This document shows positions 45,861 to 58,592 of a stretch of 64,000 nt of DNA, piece after piece (the first letter of the stretch is position 1; the number at the start of each line of letters is the position of its first letter). Source of the stretch: Sambucus nigra (lineage: Eukaryota; Streptophyta; Magnoliopsida; Dipsacales; Adoxaceae). The notes beneath the pieces are model-generated. The model was not told where the DNA came from and did not search any database. It worked only from the letters and a program-made list of their open reading frames with translations. The position numbers and the translations under genes were made by a program. The stretch spans positions 274,464,109 through 274,528,108 of the forward strand of contig OX422222.1 of the NCBI GenBank assembly GCA_949130495.1, given 5' to 3'.

Positions 45861-47133
45861 ATTGAAGAAGAAGAGGTCAGTAACCCTTGCCTCAATTTGA
45901 ACCTAGGGGACTCATGGATGGATCCCCTTATCAGATTTATCAGAGAGTGGGTGCTACCTGAGTCAAAGTTAGAGAGGAGGAAATTGAGGTACAGAGATGC
46001 AAAGTTCTCAATAGTAGGAGATGTCCTGTATAGGAAGGGATTCCTATTACCTCTCCTCAGATACGTTCATCTTGAAAAAGTTCCCCACGTCTTACAGGAG
46101 GTACACGAGAATTCTTGCTCCAGTCACATAGGAGGGAGACCTTTGGCGAAGAGGATTATCACACAAGGATATTGGTGGCCAACCTTGTCCAAAGATACTG
46201 CAGCCTATGTGAAGAGGTGCGACAAATGTCAGAGATTATCCACTATCCCACATCAACCTTATCAGCCTATTACGTCAATTAGTTCCCCTTAGCCATTCGC
46301 AGTATGGGGAATTGACCTAGTAGGACCCTTTCTAAGGGCTGCAAATAATTACTGATTTCTGATAGTCGCCATTGATTACTTCTCCAAATGGGTAGAGACT
46401 GAGCTGATGATCATGATTACAGAGCAGAAGACCTTCCAATTTATTTGGAAAAACATCATATGCAGACATGGCCTCCCAAACACCCTCATCTCGGACAAGG
46501 AACCCAATTCAAAATTCTTCCTTGGACAAATATTGCGAAAGAGTTGGGATAAAGAAATTGTTCTCTTCTCCTGGCTGACCTCAGGCAAACGGTCAGACCG
46601 AAGTCACTAACAGAACAATCCTCGATAGGATCAAGAAGAGGTTGGAAGAGGCTAAGGGAAGATGGAATGAAGAGGTTTATGCTATGTTATGGGCCTATAG
46701 AACGACGACTAGGACACCAACAGGGGAGACCCCATTTATTTTGTCACATGGCTCGGAGGCCGTCATACCAATAGAGGTAGGACTCCCCACTCATATGATT
46801 CAGACCTATGACCCTGAGAAGAATAGGGAGGAAAGAAGACTCGACCTAGACTTGATTGAAGAGAGAAGGGAAGATGCAGAAGTTAGGGAGGCAGCTTACT
46901 AGCAAAGAACAATAAAATTCTACAATCAAAGGGTAAAATCAAGGCCCATAGCTATAGGGGACCTGGTGTTGAAGAAGACGTTGCAGAAGGCGAACACGCT
47001 TCACCCAAATTGGAATAGTCCTTACAAAGTGATTGAGGAGGTTGTACTTGGGACCTACAGGCTAGAAAACCTCAAAGGGGAACCTTTCTCTAACCCTTGG
47101 AATGCTGATCATCTAAAAAAGTATTACATATGA
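45861..47133 (+). pseudogene. Tat integrase
   Basis: The HHCC zinc-binding module is at 46095-46240 (His pair around HENSCSSHIGG, Cys pair CDKC). The catalytic core starts GIDLVGPF (46310) and LISDKEPNSKF carries the second Asp (about 46490). The core tail follows (GRWNEEVYAMLWAYRTT, TPFILSHGSEAVIPIE). The C-terminal domain (IGDLVLKKT, WNSPYKVIEEV, NADHLKKYYI) ends at TGA 47131-47133. Stops at 46290 and near 46352, and frameshifts around 46505-46610, break the frame. Integrase inserts the cDNA. No chromodomain is present. Confidence 0.88.
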
Positions 47134-47222
47134 TGTTACCAGGGCTTTCATGTAAATGTATTATCCCATGAAGAGATTACTAATGAGAAGATCGGTTCCT
47201 GTGTCAATACTTGGTTCATTGT

Positions 47223-48121
47223 GCTAGAATGGTAAAATTATTTATGGGGGTAACATCTTAGTTGATGACCTCAGACCTTATAACATCATGATTTGGTGAC
47301 AAGGTCTGAGGTCAGACATCATACTTGGATGACCTCAGACCTTATAACATCATGATTTCGTGACAAGGTATGAGGTCAGAAATCATACTTGGATGACCTC
47401 AGACCCTAGACATCATTAATTTGTTGAAAATTGTTTATGGGGATAACATCTTAGTTGATGACCTCAGACCTTATAACATCATGATTTGGTGACAAGGTCT
47501 GAGGTCAGACATCATACTTGGATGAACTCAGACCCTATACATCATTAATTTGGTGAAAATTATTTATGGGGATAACATCTTAGTTGATGACCTCAGACGC
47601 TAGACATCATTAATTTGGTGAGAATTATTTATAGGGGTAACATCTTAGTTGATGACCTCAGACCTTATAACATCATGATTTGGTGACAAGGTCTGAGGTC
47701 AGACATCATACTTGGATGACCTCAGACCTTATAACATCATGATTTGGTGACAAGGTCTGAGGTCAGACATCATACTTGGATGACCTCAGACCCTAGACAT
47801 CATTAATCTGGTGAAAAATATTTATGGAGATAATATCTTAGTTGATGACCTCAGACCTTATAACATCATGATTTGGGGACAAGGTCTGAGGTCAGACATC
47901 ATACTTGGATGACCTCAGACCTTATAACATCATTAATTTAGTGAAAATTATTTATGGGGGTAACATCTTAGTTGATGACCTCAGACCTTATAACATCATG
48001 ATTTGGTGACAAGGTCTGAGGTCAGACATCATACTTGGATGACCTCAGACCTTATAACATCATTAGTTTGGTGAAAATTATTTAAGGGGATAATATCTTA
48101 GTTGATGACCTCAGACCTTAT
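47223..48121 (+). repeat. Tandem repeat block after pol (64-65 bp unit), part 1
   Basis: Units are built on TTGGATGACCTCAGACCTTA...CATCATGATTTGGTGACAAGG. Composite units marked by TAACATCTTAGTTGATG start at about 47251, 47443, 47572, 47638, 47831, 47961 and 48091; spacings of 193, 129, 66, 193, 130 and 130 are 3, 2, 1, 3, 2 and 2 times about 64.5. Each unit pairs CCTCAGACCTT with AAGGTCTGAGG, so it can form a hairpin. Interrupted at 48122 by the nested gypsy element and continued at 58468. Confidence 0.9.
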
Positions 48122-50665
48122 TGTGACACCCCGACTAATTAAATACCGGATAGCTACTCCTTTATTAAATTAATTCAAAATGCCAAGTTGGCTCAGTTAA
48201 TAGCATCACTGTCGAAAACATTTTTTTTTTATTATTACTAACCACCTAGTATTTAAAAAGTAAGTGCCAAATTTTATTTAAAGTCTGATTAACATGCAAC
48301 GAGTGTAATAAAGAATAATAACACCATTCACCATACTGAAATAAAAAGATTAACCATCACATAATGTAAATAAAGTCTGGAGGAAAACTCCTCACTACAA
48401 ATCCCACAACTTAAATAAATAAACCGAATGCTAAAACAATACATGCCAAAGTCTGAAAACTGTAATGGAAATGTAACTCTAATAGAAATGGGTAACATGC
48501 CCTACAACTGATAGATAATGAATCTGGAATCCAAGTGATAGAAGCGTCTACAAGCAAATCCCTGTAGCTTCCACAAACAGCTACAGCTCGTCACCAGAAT
48601 GAGTATCCTATGCATGGTGTCCTTGTGGCTGGGCAACTAAAATGGTTTTACAAGAAAAGTAGATTTGAAAGCAAACGGGTCAGAGCCCGAATGTGGAGTT
48701 ATATTTTAAAAACCTGCAAGTGCTTTAAAAACATTTAAAATATTAAATGCAAAGTACATGTTAGGACGTGCACTCACATGATATTCTCACCTCTCGTCTA
48801 ACTGTGCACTCCTAACGTAAGTACCCATCTACAACGACACAAACCACTAGCTAAGTGACATCATATCTAGCTAGACTGTCATAGGTCCTACCCTTATTAC
48901 TCGGTTCTATTAACATTATAACGCTCGCAATTAAATAGGGATTTAACGTAAACTCAGATGCAATATTTTTCACTATCAGCTAACCCGTTATGTTTTTCTC
49001 GAAACAATACCGTAATTATATTCATAACATTAACATGAAGGTTCCCATTAATTAAGTGTATATTATTCACAACATAAATATACAATACAAGCACCCCGAG
49101 AACTAAGCTGCGGTGCACACATACTCTGCTATCCATCCCGGTACATCACGTACATAAGGATTACATATTCCGAATCTCTCAGGAATAGTTCACAGATAAC
49201 AACATCACAAATAATGGAGGTGAACACAGTCACATCACATGGGTCACGCACATACCTACGCTCCCACGATCAGCGGACTTATTAATATCCCAATAAGTCT
49301 TTCTATGACCTATGTTCATCAAGGTAACCAGTCTAAATCCGGGCAACACAAGGATTAGAGGGCCCTAAGCGAACGCAAACCTCCCGTGATAGCAAGTATG
49401 GTAGGTATGTCATACACACAATTTATATACCAATACTAAGTAAACACACATCTTAGTAATCTCGTAGTTTAATCGTAGTACATATCGCATTCTCGTACCA
49501 ACTTATAATTATCACCATTAATACTATTCCGGTTGATAATCATACGCGCCATAATTTATTCTCACGTCGTAGTAGACACTCACGTCTCAACCCAAACCGT
49601 CCATTTAATTTAACTCTCGTATATAATTTCCTTCTCATAAATACCCAAAAGTCCCAATTCTATCATTACATCATCATCGGAATGTTATCTGTATCCTCGA
49701 ACAAGTTTACGGGACTCCAAAAATTAAAACAGTCCAAAAAGGCCCAAACTGTCAACTCGTTAGAAGTCTCGTTCGAACGAGACTGTTCGAACGAGATTCC
49801 AGAATTTAATCCGTTTTTACACTACATAAACATGAAATCTCTGAATTCAATCTTCAAGCAACGTTTCTACATGCAAACCTATACCCAAAATTAAGCTAAT
49901 AACTTCCAATTTCATGGGTTTTCCTTTAACTCTTAATTAAGATAGATTATCAAGATTTCTAACATGGAAGAAGCGTTTACTGCATAAAGAATGTAATTTA
50001 AATCACTTTCCTTGATTGACTCTGAGTTTGGTGTTGATTTCTGTAAAGATTTCTGCAGAATTCCTTCTCTTTCTCTCCCTCTCCAAGCTATCTTCTCCAA
50101 AGGTGGCTATGGTGGCTAGGGTTTTCTTTGGGAAAGTTGGAAACCTAAATGATAACCTCCGTAGCTTAATGGGTTAATATGGGTTGGTTAGTGGGTTTAG
50201 TGGGTTAAATCCACATCAGATTAAAACTCCCAATTTTCGTCACTTTTAATTCCTCAAAATACAAAATTACCAAAATACCCTTTAAGTAGCCGGTATGGCC
50301 TAAAAATACCCCGGGACCCAAACTACACCCCCGGCTAGTGTTTTCTGACTATCTCGACCCTTCCGGACGCGTTGGCGCACTGAAAACGACCATACGGATA
50401 ATAGAAATAAAAATCACTTTTATAATTAAAATAATACACCGTGACGCGGCGGTCACACGCGTCTCAACAAAATTCCCAATTTGCCGTATATAAATCTCAT
50501 GACAAATTTCATAATTCAATATTCATATAACATCATATATGCTCAATATAGTCAAATACCAACTCACATCTCGCTAGTATTTTTAACCCGAATTAATTTC
50601 CAATTAATACGCATTTAATTAATTAATCCCAAAAATAAATATAGCCAAAAGTACGGGGTATTACA
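48122..50665 (-). repeat. 3' LTR of Tekay-like element
   Basis: 2544 bp. It lacks the 447 bp present in the 5' LTR; the junction is at 49800/49801. Confidence 0.94.
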
Positions 50666-50677
50666 TACTTCCCCCCT
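50666..50677 (-). other. Polypurine tract of Tekay-like element
   Basis: The minus strand reads AGGGGGGAAGTA next to the 3' LTR. The preceding GAATTTCGGGACGAAATTC is the usual end of chromovirus pol. Confidence 0.8.
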
Positions 50678-50721
50678 AATAACTGAATTTCGTCCCGAAA
50701 TTCGAAACTAGAAAGTACCTG

Positions 50722-52310
50722 CTAAAAACAACTCTGGATAACGTTCGCGCATCTCATCCTCGAGCTCCCATGTGGACTAACACGCACTAACGGAACTATC
50801 TTTGACCGCAGTTTCCTCTCGCTTCGGTCCAAAATAGCAATCGGCCCCTCCTCGTAGGAGCTATCCGGCTGGAGATCGATGTCCTCTACAGCAATGTGAG
50901 AATGAGCCAAATTATCTCTAAGGTATTTCCTCAGTGAGGAAATATGGAACACATCGTGAATCCGATGCAAATGCTCCGGTAACCCAAGTCTATACGCTAC
51001 TGGTCCGATCCGCTCAATAATAGGAAACGGCCCCACATACCTTGGTGCAAACTTCCCCTTCTTCCCGAATCGCATAATCCCCTTCATAGGAGATACCCTG
51101 AGAAAAACTTGGTCCCCTACTTGGAACTCCCTGAAAAATCTCTTCGCATCAGCATAACTCTTCTGCCTGTCTTGAGCTACCCGAATGCGACTTCGAATCA
51201 ACTCAATCCTTGCCGAAGTATCCTGAATCACTTCCGGCCCAAGTAGTTTGTTGTCCCCCACCTCTAACCAACATGCTGGGGAACGACAAAGCCTACCGTA
51301 AAATGCCTCAAACGGAGCCATGCCAATAGTGAATTGATAGGAGTTGTTGTAAGCAAACTCTACCAGTGGAAGATACTGCTCCCATCCACCCCCGAAGTCA
51401 ATAATGCACATGCGTAGCATGTCTTCCAACATCTGATTTGTGCGCTCAGTCTGCCCATCAGTCTGCGGATGATAAGTTGTACTCAACCGCAATTCCGTAC
51501 CCATAGCCTCCTGGAAACTCTCTCAAAACCTCGAAACAAATATCTTGTCTCTGTCAGACACGATATTTAGGGGCGCACCGTGAAGTCTCACAATCTCTGA
51601 AATGAAGAGCTGGGCATACTGTCCCGTAGTGTAGTCAGTCCTTACGGGTAAAAAGTGAGCGACCTTGGACAACCTGTCCACAATTACCCAAACGGAGTCG
51701 TGACCCCTCTGCGACGTAGGTAACCCCGTGATAAAGTCCATGGATATGCTCTCCCACATCCACACCGGGACCTCCAACGGATGTAGCAATCCTGCCGGTC
51801 TCTGATGATCCACTTTTACAAGCTGACAAGTGGCGCATTTCGAAACAAACTCAGCGATATCTCTCTTCATACCGCTCCACCAATACTGGCGTCTCATGTC
51901 TTGGTACATTTTGTCCCCTCCGGGATGTACCGCGAACCGTGAGCCGTGCGACTCTGCCATCACATCGTGTTTCAATTCACCCCCTTCCGGAAGTACCAAT
52001 CTCCCATTGAAGCGTAATCCCCCATCTGAGCTAACGGTATAGGACTCGGCTCCCTCTGCTAGTAATCGAACTATCTGCTCCTGACAGAACGAGTCATTAG
52101 CCTGTGCCCGTACTACCTTCGTGACAATCTGCGGTGTAACGGTCATCACAGACATGAAAGATCGGGCCACTGCATCCTGGTGTCCCAATTCCTTCCACTT
52201 AGCCTTCCACACCTCTGCCACCTCATCTGCTGGCCTATGGCTCAACGCGTCTGCTACCACGTTAGCCTTTCCCGGGTGATACTGGATGTCGAACTGGTAG
52301 TCTTTCACAA
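50722..52310 (-). pseudogene. Tekay-like integrase with chromodomain-like tail
   Basis: The first part (51523-52310) has IQYHPGKANVVADALSHR (end of RNase H), zinc-binding HHCC (HPGGDKMYQDMRRQYWW, CATCQ), SMDFITGLP (first catalytic Asp) and NIVSDRDKIF (second). A TGA at a normal Trp position (about 51522) separates it from YHPQTDGQTERTNQMLEDMLR (third acidic residue region), GDQVFLRVSPMKG and GPFPIIERIGPVAYRL. The tail has VFHISSLRKYL and ILDRSERKLRSKIVPLVRV, the start of a group-typical chromodomain, whose end is in another frame (ELEDEMRERYPELF). The chromodomain is thought to guide integration to heterochromatin. Confidence 0.9.
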
Positions 52311-53620
52311 ACTCAAGCCTCCTTCTGCGTGAACAGGTACTGTAGGGACTTGTGGTCCGTGAACAGTTGGAACTTCTCCCCCAAAAGATAGTGCCTGCAA
52401 ATCCGTAGGGCAAATACCACTGCCGCCAACTCCAGATCATGCATGGGGTAGTTCTTCTCATGAGGCTTAAGCTTACGAGAAGCATAAGCTATGGCCTGTC
52501 TCTCCTGCTGCAATACACCTCCAAGCCCTTGCAAAGACGCATCGGTGTAAACCAAATACTCAACTCCCGGTCTCGGCAATGCTAACACAGGTGCTGAGGT
52601 CAATTTGTCCTTCAATTCATCGAATGCCAACTGACAGGCGTCACTCCAGATGTATGGCACACCCTTACGAGTCAGATGTGTCAAAGGACCTTCTATCTCT
52701 GAGAAACCCAGAATGAACCTCCTGTAGTATCCTTCTAGGCCCAAGAAACTACGAATCTCAGTCAGTGTCATGGGTTGTCCCCACTCCCTCACCGCTGATA
52801 CTTTCCCTGGATCAACAGATATTCCCCGGTCGGAAATAATGTGTCCCAAAAACTGGACCTCCTTCAACCAAAACCCGCATTTCTCATATTTTGCATACAA
52901 CTCGTTCTGACGAAGTGTCTGCAAAACCTGCCTCAAATGCTCGGCGTGCTCCTCCTCTGTCTGAGAGTAAACCAGAATGTCATCAATGAAGACAATGAAA
53001 AACTGATCTAGGAAATCCCTGAACACTCTGTTCATCAATTCCATAAACACTGCTGGAGCGTTGGTCAAACCGAAAGGCATAACTCGGAACTCGTAAGAAC
53101 CATATCTCTACAAGAACGCAGTCTTCGAGACATCCTCCTCCCTGATACGCAACTGATGGTATCCCTATCTCAAAATAATCTTCGAGAAGAAAGAAGCTCC
53201 TCGCAACTGGTCGAATAAGTCATCGATTCGAGGCAACGGATACTTATTCCGTATCGTGACCTTATTCAACTCTCGATAGTCCACACACAATCTCAGTGAA
53301 CCGTCCCTCTTCTTCACAAACAAAACTGGAGCGCCCCAAGGTGAGGTACTCCTGCGAATAAAGCCCTGACCTAACAGCTGCTCTATCTGATCTCGTAGCT
53401 CTCGCATCTCTACCGGAGCCATACGGTACGGTGCGCGTGCTATAGGCCTCGTATCTGGCAATAGGTCTATAACAAAGTCTATCTCTCGACTGGGGGGTAG
53501 GCCTGGTATCTCCTGAAACACATCCGAATACTCCCTGACTACTGGGATAGAATCTAAAGGAATCACTACCTCCTTAGAGGTATCCTCCTCAATGTAATAC
53601 AGATGAGTGGTCGATCCTCC
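52311..53620 (-). pseudogene. Tekay-like reverse transcriptase and RNase H
   Basis: RT begins near 53480 ([55 protein letters not shown]). Two stops interrupt 53105-53170. It continues at 53080 with [29 protein letters not shown] (catalytic DD) and [10 protein letters not shown]. RNase H follows: [45 protein letters not shown]. About 23 nt are deleted after TQKE compared with the usual family sequence, shifting the frame into the integrase part. Catalytic residues are present; the frame is not. Confidence 0.92.
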
Positions 53621-53965
53621 CTCTGGGCGAGGCATCGCCACTCTAAACATCTCTTGCCCCGGAATGGCAAAAACAATGCTCCCACTGAAGCAATCAATCA
53701 TGGCCCTATAAGCTACGAGCCAATCCATACCGATAATCACATCGTGAACATGCATATCTAATACCAACATGTCTGCAGGTAATACCAAACCACCAATCTC
53801 TACCCCCACTCCCCAGCATATAAAGAAAATAAGTGACCCACTCCCCAATGGTGAGTCGACACACGTCACTGTGCTCTCTGCCGTAGCTAACAATCCTAAA
53901 GCTTTCGCGAAGTGTGTAGCTATAAAACAATGTGTACCCCCGTATCAAATAATACCCGACCCATA
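53621..53965 (-). pseudogene. Tekay-like aspartic protease
   Basis: The retropepsin motif LFDTG is at about 53943-53957, followed after a one-base loss by THCFIATHF in the next frame. The remaining protease ([29 protein letters not shown]) is continuous with the RT-encoding frame at 53165-53893. It would process the Gag-Pol polyprotein. Confidence 0.85.
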
Positions 53966-54089
53966 GTGTCATGGATAGGAAACGTACCCTCAATCGCGGG
54001 CGGTGCCTGTGGAACTGCAGCCTGTTGGATGTTGTAGACACGTCCATACTGTAGCTGCCCCTGCTGAACTGGGACTGCGGTAATGGGTG

Positions 54090-55293
54090 GCAATGCTACC
54101 ATCTGTGGTGGTGCGGGAAGAGCGGCGGGAAACATAGGCCTCTGTGGCTCCTGGCGAGCACCCTGTTGCTGCTGTTGTGGGGGCCTGCCCCTATCAGGAC
54201 AATCCTGTCGCTTATGGCCAGTCTTTCCACAAACGAAGCACTTCCCTGGGAAGTTCCCTCCTCTCTACCCCTGCGGTCCCCGGCCCTGGTGGCCGTTACC
54301 GTTCCTCCCTTAGCCCTGCTGGCCCTAATGAAATTGCTGCCCATTCTGCCCCTGTTGGCCCTGATGGCCGTTTGGACCCTAATGGCCCTGACGGAAACCT
54401 CTATGACCCTGCCTGTAGTTCCATGATCGGAACCTCTTCCGATCCCCCTGCTGCGAACCCTGCTCTCCCTGTCTCTGCCCCTGGATAGATTGTGCCCCAC
54501 TGGCACCATGTCCTCCAGTCCTGCCCTGATGGCTAGACTCTCCCGACCTCTTGCCCTCAGCCATATGAAAGCGGTGGTCCTGGCAGTGTAACAAAGCAGC
54601 ATTAACCACATCAGAATATGTGGCCAACGAAAGGTTCCCTAACAGATGCTAACGGATCCTCCATGTCAACCCGTCCGTGAACTTCTCAATCTTCTTCTTC
54701 TCTGTTGGTATCTCATCTGGAACGATATTCAACAGATTCGTGAACTCAGCCTCATACTCGACCACGGTCTTACCCTCTTGCCTCAGACTCATCAGCTTCC
54801 TCCTCATTTCCGTGTGAACAGCCGACGGAAAGTACTTGCGGTCAAACCGCACCCAGAAGTCCTGAATAGTGAGAGTATCCCTCTCCACCACGGTGGTAAT
54901 AGACTCCCACCACTGTAGTGCAGATCCAACTAGCTTGAAAGTAGCTAGCACCTGCTTCTGGACATCCGTGCACTCATACATCCTTAAGTGCCTCTGCATA
55001 TCCTTCCTCCATTGGCTCGAGACTACTACATCTGAGCTACCCGCAAACTCTGGTGGATGCGCTTTCTGAAAAGCGTCACGTACACGCTCCCAAGCAGACG
55101 GGAATGCATTTGCCTGAACTGGCGCGGTAACCGGCGCCTGCGGTGGTGCCTGCTGAACAACGGCAATTGCGGCATTTACCGCTTGGGCTACTATAGCTGC
55201 AACCTCAGCGGCGTTCATCATGCCCTAAACTGGAGCGGGCAGGGGTTCGGGCGTTGCATCCCTGGGAACTCGTCATGCACGTCATGGAGGCAT
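54090..55293 (-). pseudogene. Tekay-like gag
   Basis: The start is near 55290, with early stops that look like CGA-to-TGA and CAG-to-TAG changes. The main open part is 54649-55221: AWERVRDAFQKAHPPEFAGS, SQWRKDMQRHLRMYEC, GSALQWWESITT, FWVRFDRKYFP and VVEYEAEFTNLL. A TAG follows GLTWRIR. A basic, Gln/Gly-rich linker follows (54379-54627), then the zinc knuckle CFVCGKTGHKRQDC (54199-54240, complete CCHC) and a Pro-rich spacer before protease. Confidence 0.9.
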
Positions 55294-55462
55294 CTGAAAT
55301 AAGAACAAAGTTTATAAGTTCGCTGTTTATAAACTTAAAATAGCTGAAGAACGAATCATACACAAAAAGAGTACAACAGTCCTAAAATATAGGGCTCTAT
55401 ATCAAAGAAACTTAGCGGAAACATAATAAGCCGTCAGATCCTAAAGGACACTAGAACCTGAT

Positions 55463-55474
55463 GCTCTGATACCA
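55463..55474 (-). other. Primer binding site of Tekay-like element
   Basis: TGGTATCAGAGC on the minus strand, exact initiator-tRNA-Met type, 2 nt from the 5' LTR. Confidence 0.9.
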
Positions 55475-55476
55475 CC

Positions 55477-58467
55477 TGTGACACCCCGACTAATTAAATA
55501 CCGGGTAGCTACTCCTTTATTAAATTAATTCAAAATGCCAAATTGGCTCAGTTAATAGCATCACTGTCGAAAACATTTTTTTATTATTATTACTAACCAC
55601 CTAGTATTTAAAAAGTAAGTGCCAAATTTTATTTAAAGTCTGATTAACATGCAACGAGTGTAATAAAGAATAATAACACCATTCACCATACTGAAATAAA
55701 AAGATTAACCATCACATAATGTAAATAAAGTCTGGAGGAAAACTCCTCACTACAAATCCCACAACTGAAATAAATAAACCGAATGCTAAAACAATACATG
55801 CCAAAGTCTGAAAACTGTAATGGAAATGTAACTCTAATAGAAATGGGTAACATGCCCTACAACTGATAGATAATGAATCTGGAATCCAAGTGATAGAAGC
55901 GTCTACAAGCAAATCCCTGTAGCTTCCACAAACAGCTACAGCTCGTCACCAGAATGAGTATCCTATGCATGGTGTCCTTGTGGCTGGGCAACTAAAATGG
56001 TTTTACAAGAAAAGTAGATTTGAAAGCAAACGGGTCAGAGCCCGAATGTGGAGTTATATTTTAAAAACCTACAAGTGCTTTAAAAACATTTAAAATATTA
56101 AATGCAAAGTACATGTTAGGACGTGCACTCACATGATATTCTCACCTCTCGTCTAACTGTGCACTCCTAACGTAAGTACCCATCTACAACGACACAAACC
56201 ACTAGATAAGTGACATCATATCTAGCTAGACTATCATAGGTCCTACCCTTATTACTCGGTTCTATTAACATTATAACGCTCGCAATTAAATAGGGATTTA
56301 ACATAAACTCAGATGCAATATTTTTCACTATCAGCTAACCCGTTATGTTTTTCTCGAAACAATACCGTAATTATATTCATAACATTAACATGAAGGTTCC
56401 CATTAATTAAGTGTATATTATTCACAACATAAATATACAATACAAGCAGCCCGAGAACTAAGCTGCGGTGCACACATACTCTGCTATCCATCCCGGTACA
56501 TCACGTACATAAGGATTACATATTCCGAATCTCTCAGGAATAGTTCACAGATAACAACATCACAAATAATGGAGGCGAACACAGTCACATCACATGGGTC
56601 ACGCACATACCTACGCTCCCACGATCAGCGGACTTATTAATATCCCAATAAGTCTTTCTATGACCTATGTTCATCAAGGTAACCAGTCTAAATCCGGGCA
56701 ACACAAGGATTAGAGGGCCCTAAGCGAACGCAAACCTCTCGTGATAGCAAGTATGGTAGGTATGTCATACACACAATTTATATACCAATACTAAGTAAAC
56801 ACACATCTTAGTAATCTCGTAGTTTAATCGTAGTACATATCGCATTCTCGTACCAACTTATAATTATCACCATTAATACTATTCCGGTTTATAATCATAC
56901 GCGCCATAATTTATTCTCACGTCGTAGTAGACACTCACATCTCAACCCAAACCGTCCATTTAATTTAACTCTCGTATATAATTTCCTTCTCATAAATACC
57001 CAAAAGTCCCAATTCTATCATTACATCATCATCGGAATGTTATCTGTATCCTCGAACAAGTTTACGGGACTCCAAAAATTAAAACAGTCCAAAAAGGCCC
57101 AAACTGTCAACTCGTTAGAAGTCTTGTTCGAACGAGACTGTTCGAACGAGATTCCACTGTCAGCTCGTTAGAAGTCTCGTTCGAACGAGACTGTTCGAAC
57201 GAGATCCAGTTCGTTCGAACGAACTGTACCTTCTAACGATATCTCGTTCGAACGAGATTATCGAACGAAGTTCCCTTTCGTTAGAAGCGACTGGTCAATT
57301 CGTTAGAAGCTCGTTCGAACGAGTTCGTTCGAACGACCTGGGCAGGGGCTTCTAACGACCTACCAGTTTCGTCCCAGATTTCTCTAAATTTCGTTTTTCA
57401 CCATTCTTACTCCTCAAATCTTCTCCAAAGTTCGTTCCAATAATGTTTTAAGTTCTCTAATCATCCTAAAACATGCTAAGGTCATATACTAACATCTTTT
57501 AAGGCATTAATGCATCCCAAACATCATTAAATCACAAGATTCTATACTTTTCCCCAATTTTTCAAGAACATGAACCCTAGATTTTTATCATCATCAAATC
57601 CCAGAATTTAATCCATTTTTACACTACATAAACATGAAATCTCTGAATTCAATCTTCAAGCAACGTTTCTACATGCAAACCTATACCCAAAATTAAGCTA
57701 ATAACTTCCAATTTCATGGGTTTTCCTTTAACTCTTAATTAAGACAGATTATCAAGATTTCTAACATGGAAGAAGCATTTACTGCATAAAGAATGTAATT
57801 TAAATCACTTGCCTTGATTGACTCTGAGTTTGGTGTTGATTTCTGTAAAGATTTCTGCAGAATTCCTTCTCTTTCTCTCCCTCTCCAAGCTATCTTCTCC
57901 AAAGGTGGCTATGGTGGCTAGGGTTTTCTTTGGGAAAGTTGGAAACCTAAATGATAACCTCCGTAGCTTAATGGGTTAATATGGGTTGGTTAGTGGGTTT
58001 AGTGGGTTAAATCCACATCAGATTAAAACTCCCAATTTTCGTCACTTTTAATTCCTCAAAATACAAAATTACCAAAATACCCTTTAAGTTGCCGGTATGG
58101 CCTAAAAATACCCCGGGACCCAAACTACACCCCCGGCTAGTGTTTTCTGACTATCTCGACCCTTCCGGACGCGTTGGCGCACTCAAAACGACCATATGGA
58201 TAATAGAAATAAAAATCACTTTTATAATTAAAATAATACACCATGACGCGGCGGTCACACGCGTCTCAACAAAATTCCCAATTTGCCGTATATAAATCTC
58301 ACGACAAATTTCATAATTCAATATTCATATAACATCATATATGCTCAATATAGTCAAATACCAACTCACATCTCGCTAGTATTTTTAACCCGGATTAATT
58401 TCCAATTAATACGCATTTAATTAATTAATCCCAAAAATAAATATAGCCAAAAGTACGGGGTATTACA
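55477..58467 (-). repeat. 5' LTR of Tekay-like element
   Basis: 2991 bp. Nearly identical to 48122-50665 except for an extra block at 57156-57602. Confidence 0.94.
57126..57345. repeat. Palindrome cluster in the 5' LTR
   Basis: At least six copies of TCGTTCGAACGA-like palindromes (for example CTCGTTCGAACGAG) interspersed with TCGTTAGAAG and its complement CTTCTAACGA. Only the first two palindromes survive in the 3' LTR. Confidence 0.85.
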
Positions 58468-58592
58468 CTTATAACATCATGATTTGGTGATAAGGTCTGA
58501 GGTCAGACATCATACTTGGATGACCTCAGACCCTAGACCATTAATTTGGTGAAAATTATTTATGGGGATAACATCTTAGTTGATAACCTCAG
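58468..58592 (+). repeat. Tandem repeat block after pol, part 2
   Basis: Continuation of the 64-bp repeats (GATTTGGTGATAAGGTCTGAGG, TTGGATGACCTCAGACC, TAACATCTTAGTTGATA) after the nested element. Repeats fade near 58592. Confidence 0.88.

Larger units (their letters stand above)
48122..58467 (-). mobile_element. Nested chromovirus (Tekay-like) Ty3/gypsy element, complete with both LTRs
   Basis: 10,346 bp, TGTGACACC...GTATTACA, flanked by the perfect 5-bp duplication CTTAT (48117-48121 and 58468-58472). In minus orientation: 5' LTR (55477-58467), Met-tRNA primer site, gag, protease, RT, RNase H, integrase with a chromodomain-like tail, polypurine tract, 3' LTR (48122-50665). Motifs fit the Tekay/Del chromovirus group. 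LTRs differ by about two dozen substitutions plus one 447-bp length difference, so the insertion is recent. The coding region is interrupted by several stops and indels. Confidence 0.95.
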
